Shown piece after piece: positions 32,210-42,978 of a stretch of DNA of 64,000 nucleotides. The stretch comes from Otatea glauca. Taxonomy: Eukaryota; Streptophyta; Magnoliopsida; Poales; Poaceae. Location: the NCBI GenBank assembly GCA_036346275.1, contig CM070723.1, forward strand, positions 26,294,176 to 26,358,175, given 5' to 3'. Both the position numbers and the translations under genes were made by a program. A model generated the notes under the pieces. It did not search any database, was not told the origin of the DNA, and was given only the letters and a program-made list of their open reading frames with translations. The stretch's first letter is position 1. Each line of letters opens with the position of its first letter.

Positions 32210-32699
32210 TGTCATTTTGAACATAGGTGCAGCCAGTTTTAAATCTTTGGCTATCAATATCTTTTTAAATATTTAAATTAGATACATAAAATTATATATA
32301 TCTAGATTTGTCTCAAAAAGTACAATCATAATATTATGATTTCATTGGATTTTACATATATATTAAAATAGAAATTAGTGATCAAAATTATATTTTGGAT
32401 ACATATTAATGTCTAAAATAATATATATTTATGACCGGATAGATTATATCCAACTATATTGTTGCGTTGCAAACTCTCTTTGTTCGCATTTACAAATTAT
32501 AAAATATAATATTTTAACTCATATCAGCGTTACTTTCTAAGAAATCCACTTCATCTCGCCGGACCGGAATGTCTCCACGAGACATCTACTTATTCTTGAC
32601 TTAACACTAAAGCGCATGACAGTTACTTGTTTGATCATGACCAAAACTCGTCGCAACGAATGACAAAACATAGGTTCAGAATGGTATCTAAATGGTTCA
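32210..32699. other. AT-rich flank
   Basis: Low-complexity sequence up to the left LTR of the gypsy derivative. A TTTCTAAGAAATCCAC stretch near 32535 is unremarkable. Nothing is called. Confidence 0.4.
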
Positions 32700-33243
32700 T
32701 GTCGACTTTTGAAGTCGGCAATGAATTTATGGGGTAGGCGTTCGATCTCAAACTCGAAGGTCACACAAGACGAGAGGTTTAGACAGGTTCAGGCTCTCAG
32801 CGATAGAGGTAATACCCTAATCCTGTGTGCTGGGATTATATGAATCTCTTGGATCAGGGGTTGCTCAAAGCGCAATATGCTCTGGGCGATATGAGGTGTT
32901 CTATGTTCTATGGCTTGATCGCTCTATGCTTGGATCATCGGATCCATATGTTGTTGCCCGCCCTCTCCCTTATATAGCGGGGGTGGGACGGCTTACAGAG
33001 TCCTGATCGGTTTGGAGATTCCGATCGGTTACAAGATTATAGTCAGTTAATAGATAGAGTTTACATATTTATCTACCCTATTAACGACTCGGATTACAAC
33101 CGTATCTATCATATCTAAATATAAGTTCAACTTCCTTTAGGATATATCCCCTTGCGCACAGCAGCGGGGCCTGATGCGGGGAGTATCTTCTGGACCTCCC
33201 TCTTGGACTTGTCATGAGGGTACCCGGGTTCTTATATTCCACA
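32700..33243 (-). repeat. 3' LTR of the gypsy derivative
   Basis: 544 bp, TGTCGACTTTTGAAGTCGGC to TTATATTCCACA on the plus strand, direct repeat of 35223-35763. Confidence 0.9.
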
Positions 33244-34169
33244 GTAGCCCCCGAGTCCTTTGCGATCGAGTTTCCTCCTTCCTGGTTGCAGCCCAACTGA
33301 GTCATGCTTTACGCCGAGTGCTTCCAGTTCTTGATGCAGCTTCCCGACTAGTTTTCCTTTACAGTGTTGTGCCCTGTTGTAGGCAAAGAGATTGTGAAGG
33401 ACTCAATAAAGTTCCACGCGTTAAACTTTCTGAGTGGTTCCTAGCCCCATTATTGGAATTATGGCAGTCGGCTCATCTTGGGACATACTGTATCCCAAAC
33501 GATATGTAGAAGTCAAAAAAGCTTTTCCCGCTCAAGGCAAAATTCAGCGCCGCTCCCTTTAAATTCATTCGTCGCCGAAGTTGCTGATGTCGCTGTTGAG
33601 CGTTGGCTCACACACGCCGCATCCAAATTTAGTAGCCCTGAAATCATGTATATGCGAACTTAGGCAATGTAAAAACAATTCACTTGGATGTGATGTCCGA
33701 TCGGTGTATATATAATTTTAGAGTTTTTACTCTTTTCCTTATTGATTTTGAATTCATTCGAGTGGTTTGACTCTTTTGTTTAAGCACTCTGCCCGACTAG
33801 TCTAGCCCCCAAGCGTTGGGAGTCGGCTCATGGCTCTTTTTCCCAGGCACGTGTTTTGGGTGACTAAAGTTCGCCGTTCATGGGGTCAGAGCTTCACAAT
33901 TTGGAGTTATCACACTCGGATTCACTCGCAATCGTTAAACAAAAGAAGAAAAATACAACTCAAAAGATGTGCGATGCGCGCTTATTAGTGTAGACCCGAC
34001 TTAGTGCTTAGTTGTGGATCAACTAAGTAGCAAGTCAGGAAAGTCAACAATTTTATTTATAATGACATAATTAAGTAAAAAACGACTTAGCTGCTTTATG
34101 CTCCATATGTTGTCGACGACCGTGCCATCTTTGCTCGGGGCGCAGGCGAAGGCTTGTAGATGAGCTGTA

Positions 34170-34610
34170 GGCGACGCCCGGGGCATAGGCGTGGCTCGTG
34201 GCCGTGCCGAAGGTGGCGCTCGGGGCGCAGGCGTAGGCTCGTGGACGTGTCGAAGGTGGCGCTCGGGGCGCAGGCGTGGCTCTTGGCCGTGCCGAAAGTG
34301 GCGCTCGGGGCGCAGACGTGGCTCATGGCCGTGCCGAAAGTGGTGCTCAGGGCGCGGGTGTAGGCTCATGGCCGTGCCGAAAGTGGCGCTCGGGGCGCAG
34401 GTGTGGCTCGTGGCCGTGCCGAAGGTGGCGCTCGGGGCGCAGGCGTAGGCTCGTGGTCGTGCCGAAAGTGGCGCTCGGGGCGCAGGCGTAGGCTCGTGGC
34501 TGTGCCGAAGGTGGTGCTCAGGGCGCAGGTGTAGGCTCGTGGTCGTGCCGAAGGTGGCGCTAGGGGTGCAGGCGTAGGCTCGTGGCCGTGCCGAAAGCCG
34601 CGTGGGAGTG
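34170..34610. repeat. 43-bp satellite array, about ten units
   Basis: The unit reads CGTAGGCTCGTGGCCGTGCC then GAAGGTGGCGCTCGGGGCGC then AGG. Units alternate between about 41 and 43 bp because TAGGCTCG alternates with TGGCTCG. GCCGAA landmarks fall near 34205, 34249, 34290, 34332, 34374, 34416, 34459, 34502, 34545 and 34588. Long frames across it on both strands encode RP-, AP- or WPCR-type repeats and are probably not real genes. Confidence 0.9.
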
Positions 34611-34900
34611 CAAGTGCGCTTCACCTACCGGCTTTTGCTGATTTGATAAATTGCAGCCACCGTCACTATGGCCTTGATCTGGGCCACGATCGGGGCTGCC
34701 GGGCTATCCGATGCAATCATCGGGTCCAGTTTGTCGAGAAGCGTCTTGGAGGCGACAACGTTCTGCATTGGCGTGCGGAAAACGGCTTGATCTCCCAACC
34801 TGGATTGCAGGAGGTCCTTGCGGACATTGCGGCCGCGAGATCGAAGCGATCGCACCTGCACCTCCTTACCCTTACGAAGACGATCTTCCCCCGCAGCTTC

Positions 34901-35173
34901 CTATTCTTCTTGTTGGCGTTGGAGATCGGTCTTCTGCTCTTCTATCGCGAAGATGCCACGAAGATCGCAGCAATTCCTCGCGACGCCGACTGGTTTGCCC
35001 GCCAAGTCAAAGTGGCATACCTGAGATGGGTTGGCCTGATCTTTACCAGATCGGATCTGGTTTTGGACCAGACAGACAAGCTCTCCGCGCGCATCTGGGA
35101 CGAAGTCCAGGTTTCCGAAGCGGAAGGCCTGGCCGGAGATGAAGGTGACGACGAATCCACCGATTGCTGCCAT
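34901..35173 (-). CDS. Short leader-proximal ORF of the gypsy derivative
   Basis: This is the first ATG after the primer-binding site and opens a 90-codon frame: MAAIGGFVVTFISGQAFRFG, then LDFVPDARGELVCLVQNQI. It ends with a glutamine-rich tail (DLQRQQEE). A second minus frame (34625-34861) continues with coding-like text (TLLDKLDPMIASDSPAAPIV), so a frameshift may have split a longer N-terminal gag-like protein. No zinc knuckle or known gag domain is visible. It could be a relic without function. Confidence 0.4.
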   Translation of the reverse strand: MAAIGGFVVTFISGQAFRFGNLDFVPDARGELVCLVQNQIRSGKDQANPSQVCHFDLAGKPVGVARNCCDLRGIFAIEEQKTDLQRQQEE

Positions 35174-35222
35174 CGAGTCTGTGGGAAAAGATTATAGGGC
35201 TTCCCCTACCTGGCGCGCCAAC

Positions 35223-35763
35223 TGTCGACTTTTGTAGTCGGCAATGAATTTATGGGGTAGGCACTCGATCTCAAACTCGAAGGTCACACAAGACGAGGGT
35301 TTAGATGTGTTCAGCCCTCGTGATGGAGGTAATACCCTAATCCTGTGTGCTGAGATTATATGGATCTCTTGGATCAGGGGTTGCTCAAAGCGCAATATGC
35401 TCTGGGCGATATGAGGTGTTCTATGCTCTATGGCTTGATCGCTCTATGCTTGGATCATCGGATCCCTATGTTGTTGCCCGCCCTCTCCCTTATATAGCGG
35501 GGGTGGGGTGGCTTACAGAGTCCTGATCGGTTTGGAGATTCCGATCGGTTAGAAGATTCTAGTCAGTTAATAGGATAGAGTTTACATCTTTATCAACCCT
35601 TTGAACGACTCGGACTACAACCGTATCTATCATATCTAAATATAAGTTCAACTTCCTTTAGGATATGTCCCCTTGCGCACGGCAGCGGAGCCTGACGCGG
35701 GGAGTATCTTCTGGCCTCCCTCTTGGGCTTGTCATGAGGGTACCCGGGTTATTATATTCCACA
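35223..35763 (-). repeat. 5' LTR of the gypsy derivative
   Basis: 541 bp, adjoining the primer-binding region GGCGCGCCAA (35213-35222). It differs from the other LTR by scattered substitutions and a few single-base indels. Confidence 0.9.
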
Positions 35764-36124
35764 GTTCTCTTTGTGAACTTTTTTCAGATGGGCATATGTT
35801 GGCGTAGACCCCATAGAACCACACTTACAATTGTCGCCTGATTCTATGTTCGAAGATATTTTCTCTGTTTCTGAATATATGTTATTCTAGCTGTTAAATT
35901 TTATTTCTAGATATATATCATTCCACAATTTCGAGACAACTTTTAAACTCTTTATTTTCCATTGCATACCCATATTATTCATTATTCCCAATGTTATTTA
36001 TTACTATAGATTAGAGTAACACACTCTATCCAATAGCAATAAGCTAATGAAGAAGAACGATTTGATCATTTCTACACGTGCCTTCGTTAAAGTAATATAT
36101 ATATATAGAGAGAGAGAGAGGGGG
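35764..36124. other. AT-rich flank ending in TA and GA runs
   Basis: No gene. It ends with a TATATA and GAGAGA microsatellite and a G-run (about 36091-36126), where the MITE cluster begins. Confidence 0.5.
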
Positions 36125-36510
36125 GGAAGCCGAAATGGGGCACCATGATTTCAAATGCGCGAATTCAATTTATATTCGAGTATATTTTTCAAAACAATTT
36201 TAGGGTATATACCCATCTATAACAATTCAAACAAAACACATACCTTTGAAAAAATTTACTTAAATTCAAAGATTTTGAACGAGTGTGATCACATGCATTG
36301 CTGATTTATATATAAAATTAGCACATACCTACAACCAAACTATCATCAAAAAGGGAAACTCTAGTTTAAATTTTAGTTCAAACTTGTTTGAACTAGTTAG
36401 TAAACTGATTAAACTCAACATCCTAAAAATTTAAAAAAAAATAACATAAAAATACATAGGGAAAATAACTTTTTTAGATCATGATGCCAGTGAAAATAAC
36501 TATATGTATA
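36125..36510. mobile_element. TA-nested MITE, type A copy 1
   Basis: About 385 bp, starting CCGAAATGGGGCACCATGAT and followed by AAATGCGCGAATTCAA. It aligns nearly end to end with 37306-37720. Its right end (GATCATGATGCC) has lost part of the terminal repeat. TA runs lie on both sides, as for rice Micron-type elements that sit in (TA)n. Confidence 0.7.
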
Positions 36511-36516
36511 TATATA

Positions 36517-36873
36517 GTGAACATCATCTTTACCGTGAAAACTCCGTGAAACCCACGTGCACAAGTTTTGAAAAATTCTCCAAAAAAATCACCATACCTA
36601 GGAGAGGTGAGCTTCTACAATCCTACAAAATTTTAAGACCAAAATCAATCGCATTTGAAAGATATGAAAAAGACAAACAGCGAAATGAATAGTGCTAAAC
36701 AGTGAAAATCACTATTTATGCTGAATTTGTCTTTTTCATATCTTTTAAATGCAATTGATTTTGGTCTTCAAATTTTGAAAAATTGTAGAAGCTCACCTCC
36801 CCTACGTATGGTAATTTTTTGAGAATTTTTCAAAACTTGTACACTTGGTTTTCATGGTAAGAGTGGTTTTCAC
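36517..36873. mobile_element. TA-nested foldback element, type B
   Basis: 357 bp. Two arms of about 150 bp (left with CATACCTAGGAGAGGTGAGC, right its near complement) flank a spacer of about 45 bp. Ends are GTGAA.A...T.TTTTCAC. It is flanked by TA runs. A transcript through it would fold into a long imperfect hairpin. Confidence 0.8.
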
Positions 36874-36909
36874 TGGATATGTTGCTATATATATATATAT
36901 ATATATATA

Positions 36910-37286
36910 GGAAGCCTTTTCCGTACTCCCAGGAGTACATACTCCCACATCTAATATACCATTTAAATGAATGCTTTATACACCTTTATCACTTTCGGTA
37001 TACTCCAATAATAATTCTAATATACTCCAATGCAACATGGTTGAAAAAAATTCATCAGAGCACTTTATTTTTTTGCTATATACCCTTTTCCATATGTAAA
37101 ACGAATATATAAACAAATTATACTATAAATGGTGGACTTTAACGAAATTTTTCATAGAACTCACTTTGGAGTATCTTATAATCAGTATTAGAGTATACTG
37201 AAAAGGATAAAAAGGTATAACAACATCATTTAAACGGTATACTAGAGGTGAGAGTACGTACACCCAGGAGTATGGAATAATTTTCC
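36910..37286. mobile_element. TA-nested foldback element, type C
   Basis: 377 bp with terminal inverted repeats of about 125 bp: left GGAAGCCTTTTCCGTACTCC, right complement GGAAAATTATTCCATACTCC. It is flanked by (TA)n on both sides. Confidence 0.8.
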
Positions 37287-37305
37287 TATATATATATATA
37301 TATAT

Positions 37306-37720
37306 GACACCGAAATGGGGCACCATAGAGCCTAGACTCCATGAATTTAAATGCGCAGATTCAAGCTAAATTCAGGTATATTTTTCAAAATTTTAGTTTT
37401 AGGGTATATACTCATCTATAACAATTCAAATGAAACACATACCTTTGAAAAAATATACTCGAGTTCAAAGATTTTAAACGAATTTAAATTGCATGCTTTG
37501 CTGATTTATATATATAATCAGCACATACCTACAAAGAAACTATCATCAAAAAAGGAAACTCTAGTTTAAATCTTAGTTCAAACTTGTTTGAACTAGTTAG
37601 TAAACTAGTTAAACTCAACATCATAAAAATTTCAAAAAAAATAAACGTACAATACATAAGAGAATATACCCATTTTGTATCATGGAGCCCAGGCTCCATG
37701 ATGCCCCAAGTAATTATACT
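37306..37720. mobile_element. TA-nested MITE, type A copy 2
   Basis: About 415 bp. Left end GGGGCACCATAGAGCCTAGA and right complement GGGGCATCATGGAGCCTGGG form the terminal inverted repeat. Long (TA) runs on both sides. It keeps the right end that copy 1 lost. Confidence 0.8.
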
Positions 37721-37814
37721 ATATATATATATATATATATTCACTGATAGCAGAAGCTTTGCCCTATTTTGCACCCTTGTACACTTTTTTTCACTTTGGC
37801 CCCCCCCCCCTCTC

Positions 37815-38045
37815 AAATGAAATTGTAAATATAACCCCCTTCTTGGTGGCAGAAACAACGGTAGATGACATGTGTCACGCGTTATGCTCCCTTACCGCGA
37901 CAGACGAGTTACCACGATGCCCGAGCTCAGCAAGTACCTACCTAAGCTGGTAAATACCTGCCGAGATAGGGGAGTACGGTAGGTGACACGTGTCGTGTGT
38001 TGCTTCTACAGTTGAGAAAGAGACTATATTTACAATTCCGTTCAA
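37815..38045. repeat. Small inverted-repeat unit
   Basis: GAAATTGTAAATATAACCCC at the left and, on the other strand, GGAATTGTAAATATAGTCTC at the right; inner words GATGACATGTGTCAC and GGTGACACGTGTC also pair. It is possibly a MITE. No target duplication was identified. Confidence 0.45.
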
Positions 38046-38081
38046 AAACAAGACAAAAACTAACTCTGACCATGCCGACTA

Positions 38082-38345
38082 GGGCTGGGAAAAATGCTCG
38101 TTGGTGAGGCTCGTTGGTTCGGTTCAAAATTGCTCTAATTACACTCGTTTATTGGTTAAACATTGAAGTGAGTCAATTTCGAATGAAATTGGATTTTGCT
38201 CTGGCTCAGCTTGTTACATCGATTCTAAAAATACTTTCAAACTACAAATAAAATGATATTAAATTAAATTGTGTTAATTTCGAAAAAACTCACGTAAGAT
38301 GATGACTTGCTCGTGACCAGCGAGTTGAATAGCCGCAAACGCAAC
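38082..38345. other. Possible hAT left end, truncated
   Basis: TAGGGCTGGGAAAAATGCTC resembles a hAT terminus, with repeated CTCGTTGGT words after it. No right end was found. The rest is AT-rich sequence up to the 3' end of the acyltransferase pseudogene. Confidence 0.3.
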
Positions 38346-38732
38346 GCCGGTAGGCTATCTCTCACATGAGGCTAGCACGCTGCAACACGTCGGCAGCCAG
38401 CTCGCGGCGCGCGAACCCGAGCCGCGCAGCCGTGGCCGGCTTGAGCACAGCCTCCGGGTCCTCCTCCACGGCGTCGGCCAACCGCGGCCACAGCCTGGCG
38501 CACACCATCCACGACCCGTCCTCCCTAGGTCTCCGTGCCACCATCATGGCCGCCGACCCCAGTCGCCACGGCCACACCGACGGCATCAGCAGCTACGGCC
38601 GCCCGAACCCGAAGTCTCCCTCCACCCGCAACGGCACGAACGCCGACACTACCAGCGCCAGGCTCCCCGTGCCCACCCCTACCGTCTCGGTCCACTTGCC
38701 GCCCTCCTTGAACGCCCCCTTGTGGACTTCCA

Positions 38733-39179
38733 TGTTGGGAATCAGATCAGATTTCTGAAGAAATCTTCACAGAATCGTATTCCCAGACGATGAACAGAGT
38801 TCTGAACTTTTTGGAAAGCAGGGCAAAAAACAGAGAAGCCTTTTTTCGCTACGCAACTGCCCGCAGCATTTTCTGGTCTTCCTTTTATTCATCCAAGCTT
38901 ACAACCAGGAAGTCAGTTACAAGCTCTTTGACCAGCACTCGCTACGATCCTTGATTCGCGCCATCCCACGATCAGGATTTGTAGCCTAAACAAACGCTCA
39001 ACTAATTAACTGAACCCTATTGCTCAGGCATGAACAAACATGCTGCAGAGCCTATGCAACTACATGCTCGGAACCTCTAAGCAAAAAAACTCACAAGTTA
39101 AGCTACAGAACTGACACAGTTAAACACAGCTAATGTAACAAAGTTCTTATTTGAGCCGTGCAATGAGATTAGTTCAACA
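38733..39179 (-). repeat. 3' LTR of the young copia element
   Basis: 447 bp, TGTTGGGAATCAGATC to GATTAGTTCAACA. Confidence 0.95.
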
Positions 39180-39189
39180 AATCACCTCC

Positions 39190-40692
39190 CTAATCTTGTT
39201 GCACCTTCTTGATCTCAACCAGACCGAGCTTATTTCGCATTTCCAGAAACTTCACGCGACCAAGTGGCTTAGTTAAGATATCTGCAAGCTGTTCGTCAGA
39301 CCTGATGAACTCAACATCTATATCTTTTGCTTCTACTCGCTCCCTGATGAAATGATAGCGGGTATCTATATGCTTGCTTATGTCATGCAAAATCGGATTT
39401 TTGCAAAGTGAAATAGCTGACTTGTTGTCAATACGGAGTACAGGACAACTTGGTTTCTCACCCAGCAGCTCCCCCAAGAGACGTCCCAACCAGATTCCTT
39501 GGCAAGCTGCAGTGGTGGCTGCTATATATTCCGCTTCACAAGAAGATAGTGCCACTACCTTTTGCTTAATGGACTGCCAAGTGATCAGACTATCACCAAG
39601 TCTGAATAAAACACCGGTAGTGCTTTTACGATCATCCACATCCCCGGCCATATCACTATCACTGAAACCATTTAGAGGAGGATCATCATCTCTCCTTCTG
39701 AATTTGCACCCTATGTTGATGCTCCCTGCAACATACCTAAGTATGTGCTTCACTGCAGCTAGATGTTCAGTACTTGGAGCCTCCATAAAACGACTCACGT
39801 ATCCAACTGAGTATGCAAGATCTGGTCTTGTATTCACTAAGTACCGCAAGCTCCCAACAATGCTCCTGTAGTCAGTTTGATCAGTGGGTGGAGAATTGCT
39901 CATTTTTCCAAGCTTCAGTCTAGCTTCCATCGGTACCTGACATGAGTTACAGTCAAGCATTCCACACTTCTCCAAAATTTTCCATGCATATGCTGACTGA
40001 CAGAGAGTGATGCCATCTTGAGCTTGTTTAACTTCCATTCCAAGATAATAGCTAAGTAAGCCCAGATCACTCATACTAAATTGTTTCTTCATTTCTCCTT
40101 TGAACTTGACAATCTCTTGTATCTGTGCTCCTGTAATAATTAAGTCATCTACATAGACACCAATTAACAGAGATTTCTGATCATGACCACGCTTGTACAC
40201 TGCATGTTCAGTTTCACTCCTAGTAAAACCATGTGACAACAAAGTCTTGTCCAGTTTGGAGTTCCAGGCTCTTGGGGCCTGCCTCAACCCATAAAGAGCT
40301 TTGTTCAGCTTCAAAACCTTCTCAGGGTTCTTCTCATCAATGAAACCAGGAGGCTGTATCACATAAACTTCCTCTTCCAATTCACCGTTCAAGAAAGCAG
40401 ACTTAACATCCATGTGATGTACTTCCCAGCCTTTGTGAGCTGCAAGAGCAATTAGCAATCTCACTGTCTCTAGCCGGGCCACTGGAGCAAACACTTCATC
40501 GAAATCCATTCCATGACGCTGGACATATCCCTTTGCCACTAACCTGGCTTTGTGTTTCACAATTTCTCCATTGGAATCCTTCTTCAACTTGAAAATCCAC
40601 TTCAGGCCAATGGCACGATGGCCTGCAGGGAGTTCAGTCAAGTACCAAGTCTTGTTCTGTTCAATGGAGCTAATTTCATCCAGCATTGCCAC
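39190..40692 (-). CDS. Copia reverse transcriptase and RNase H
   Basis: A 500-codon frame with ETVRLLIALAAHKGWEVHHM, DVKSAFLNGELEEEVYV, LYGLRQAPRAWNSKLD, the catalytic YVDDLIITG, then SIVGSLRYLVNTRPDLAYSV. RNase H follows: GFSDSDMAGDVDDRKSTTG, SSCEAEYIA and DNKSAISLCKNP. It ends DILTKPLGRVKFLEMRNKLG with the stop at 39190, ten bases from the purine tract. The ORF itself looks intact, in contrast to the damaged sequence just upstream. Confidence 0.95.
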   Translation of the reverse strand: MAMLDEISSIEQNKTWYLTELPAGHRAIGLKWIFKLKKDSNGEIVKHKARLVAKGYVQRHGMDFDEVFAPVARLETVRLLIALAAHKGWEVHHMDVKSAFLNGELEEEVYVIQPPGFIDEKNPEKVLKLNKALYGLRQAPRAWNSKLDKTLLSHGFTRSETEHAVYKRGHDQKSLLIGVYVDDLIITGAQIQEIVKFKGEMKKQFSMSDLGLLSYYLGMEVKQAQDGITLCQSAYAWKILEKCGMLDCNSCQVPMEARLKLGKMSNSPPTDQTDYRSIVGSLRYLVNTRPDLAYSVGYVSRFMEAPSTEHLAAVKHILRYVAGSINIGCKFRRRDDDPPLNGFSDSDMAGDVDDRKSTTGVLFRLGDSLITWQSIKQKVVALSSCEAEYIAATTAACQGIWLGRLLGELLGEKPSCPVLRIDNKSAISLCKNPILHDISKHIDTRYHFIRERVEAKDIDVEFIRSDEQLADILTKPLGRVKFLEMRNKLGLVEIKKVQQD

Positions 40693-42077
40693 CTCCAGTG
40701 TCTCCTTTTCACTTCATCAAGCAACTTGGCTCGTCTGCGCCTAAAAGAGACAAACCGAATACTGCATGTCCCGTGACTTTGGGCTTGTGGCAGCAAGAAG
40801 ATCTCTAACAGTGCGATAACGCCTTGGTGCTTCGTCAGATGGTTGTGATGCTCCTTCTGGTGGACTTACAAATTCAATTTCCCCTTCATTCTGAGGTGTT
40901 TGTGGAGGTGTCGATCGTGGGTGCAGTGAGCCATGATTCAAAGATCGAGCTTGACATGGCATCACCGCTGTTCCTTTGGCTCTCCTCCTGCATACACACT
41001 CGTGGTGTACTCCACCGTAAAGATTTCCTTTGGAGCTCAAGAAGACTTCCCGGATGTGCTCCGCTCCAATCCCAAGCGCTTCCTCATCAAACATTATATC
41101 GCGTGACACATGAACCCGATTTCCCACTGGATCATAGACTCGATATGCTTTAGAGCCTTGTTCATAACCAATGAACACAGTCTTGAGGCTCCTGTCATCA
41201 AGCTTCTTGAGATTTGGCTTTGTTACCTTGATGTAAGCAATACAACCGAAGGTTCTCAAGTGATGCACGTTGGGCTTCCTCCCTGACCATGCCTCCAAGG
41301 GTGTCTTGCTTTCACAATTTCTCCATTGGAATCCTTCTTCAACTTGAAAATCCACTTCAGGCCAATGGCACGATGGCCTGCAGGGAGTTCAGTCAAGTAC
41401 CAAGTCTTGTTCTGTTCAATGGAGCTAATTTCATCCAGCATTGCCAGCCTCCAGTGTGTCTCCTTTTCAGCTTCACTGAAGCAACTTGGCTCGTCTGCAG
41501 CTAAAAGAGACAAACCGGAATACTGCATGTCCTGCACTGGGGTTGTGGCAGCAAGAAGATCTCTAACAGTGCGATAACGCCTTGGTGCTTCGTCAGATGG
41601 TTGTGATGCTCCTTCTGGTGGACTTACAAATTCAATTTCCCCTTCATTCTGAGGTGTTTGTGGAGGTGTCAGGATCGTGGGTGCAGGTGAGCCATGATTT
41701 AGCATCGAGCTTGACATGGCATCAGCTGCTGTTCCCTTTGGCTCTCCTCCTGCATACACACTCGTTGTGTACTCCACCGTAAAGATTTCCCTTTGGAGCT
41801 CAGCAGCACTTCCCGGGGATGTGCTCCCGCTCCAATCCCAAGCTGCTTCCTCATCAAACATTATATCGCGTGACACATGAACCCGATTTCCCACTGGATC
41901 ATAGACTCGATATGCTTTAGAGCCTTGTTCATAACCAATGAACACAGTCTTGAGGCTCCTGTCATCAAGCTTCTTGAGAATTTGGCTTTGTTACCTTGAT
42001 GTAAGCAATACAACCGAAGGTTCTCAAGTGATGCACGTTGGGCTTCCTCCCTGACCATGCCTCCAAGGGTGTCTTGC
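40555..42077 (-). repeat. 0.75-kb tandem duplication within pol
   Basis: 40555-41308 and 41312-42077 carry the same text: the integrase C-terminus (WSGRKPNVHHLRTFGC), the linker (EGEIEFVSPPEGASQPSDEA) and the start of reverse transcriptase (LTELPAGHRAIGLKWIFKLK). The right copy reads nearly in one frame; the left copy has many single-base losses and a few gains. The junction lies at about 41309. Confidence 0.9.
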
Positions 42078-42978
42078 CATCCACACTGCGTGTAGGCGAT
42101 CGGTTCAGCACGTAAATCGCTGTGGTCACGGCTTCTCCCCAAAAGTGCCCTGGCACGCCTTTGGCCTTCATCATGCTCCTCGCCATCCCAACGATGGTTT
42201 GATTCCTGCGCTCTACCACGCCGTTTTGTTGCGGCGAGTAGGGCGCAGTAAGGTGTCTCTTCACGCCTTGATCTGCACAATACGCCACGAACTCCACTAA
42301 TGTGAATTCGCCTCCACGATCCGTCCTCAAGATTCTTAGCTTCCTGCCAGTTTCTACTTCAGTAGCTGCATGAAACCGCTTGATGGCTACTGAAGTTTCA
42401 TCCTTGGACGCCAATAGATACAGCCACATGTACCTGCTTAAGTCGTCCACCAGGAGCAAGAAATATTTCTTGCCTCCCGGTGTCATCGGACTGATCGGGC
42501 CACATAAATCACCATGCACGAGATCGAGGAGACCCTCGGCACGGTAATTTGCCTCACTCGGAAATGCAGCTCTTCGCTGTTTCCCTACAAGACAACCATC
42601 ACAAATTTGATTTGGATGCTCAATCCTCGGTAGTCCAGACACCATTCGTTCTTGACTCAGCTTCTTCAGTGAACCAAAGTTCAGATGTCCAAAACGAGTG
42701 TGCCAACGCCATGCTTCATCACTGCTCTTAGTCGCCAAACACACAGGTTGTGCTATCTTCAGATTCAGTGTGTACAGCCGGCTCGCAGAGCGCTTAACCT
42801 TGGCAAGAAGGCGCCCATCCTCCTCGCGTATGATCATCATCCCGTCACCAAGCTGCACTTTGTAGCCAACCTCATCGAGTTGTCCCACACTGACAATGTT
42901 GCTTTTCAGGCTGGGTATGTAATACACATTCCTGAGAATTCTGTGCTCCCCATTCTGACATGTGAACAAAACTGAACC
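41965..42978 (-). CDS. Copia integrase segment
   Basis: It continues the polyprotein after the stop. The zinc-binding HHCC is seen as WHTRFGHLNF...CDGCLVGK; the catalytic triad as LVHGDLCGP, RTDRGGEF and NGVVERRNQT; then PLEAWSGRKPNVHHLRTFGC. It acts on element cDNA in the nucleus. The frame breaks near 41985, where one inserted base turns KPNLKKLDD into KPNSQEA and a stop. Confidence 0.9.
   Translation of the reverse strand, partial: GSVLFTCQNGEHRILRNVYYIPSLKSNIVSVGQLDEVGYKVQLGDGMMIIREEDGRLLAKVKRSASRLYTLNLKIAQPVCLATKSSDEAWRWHTRFGHLNFGSLKKLSQERMVSGLPRIEHPNQICDGCLVGKQRRAAFPSEANYRAEGLLDLVHGDLCGPISPMTPGGKKYFLLLVDDLSRYMWLYLLASKDETSVAIKRFHAATEVETGRKLRILRTDRGGEFTLVEFVAYCADQGVKRHLTAPYSPQQNGVVERRNQTIVGMARSMMKAKGVPGHFWGEAVTTAIYVLNRSPTRSVDGKTPLEAWSGRKPNVHHLRTFGCIAYIKVTKPNSQEA

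Larger units (their letters stand above)
32700..35763 (-). mobile_element. Gypsy derivative lacking pol, with an internal satellite
   Basis: Two LTRs (32700-33243 and 35223-35763), about 95 percent alike by eye, bound 3,064 bp. Flanks GTTCA and GTTCT match at four of five bases. Inside the right LTR the minus strand reads TTGGCGCGCCAGGTAGGGG, a gypsy-type primer-binding region; a GGGGGCTAC run abuts the left LTR as polypurine tract. The interior keeps a short leader-proximal ORF (34901-35173), a 43-bp tandem array (34170-34610), a pol C-terminal motif (NIWSIKQLSRF near 34090, compare STWNIEQLRRFF of the gypsy pol at 59980) and 3' text shared with 59740-60000. It therefore derives from the same Tat-type lineage as the element at the right end. 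Confidence 0.85.

Noticed and set aside
34019..34624. A 201-codon minus frame (and several plus frames) across the 43-bp array, resembling a repetitive secreted or structural protein
   Set aside because: Frames follow the repeat on both strands and change with the 41/43-bp unit alternation. Only the last dozen residues (pol C-terminus) look inherited.
34643..35197. A 184-codon plus-strand frame inside the gypsy derivative
   Set aside because: The element's primer-binding site and homologous pol end show minus orientation; the plus frame is the antisense shadow of the leader ORF.
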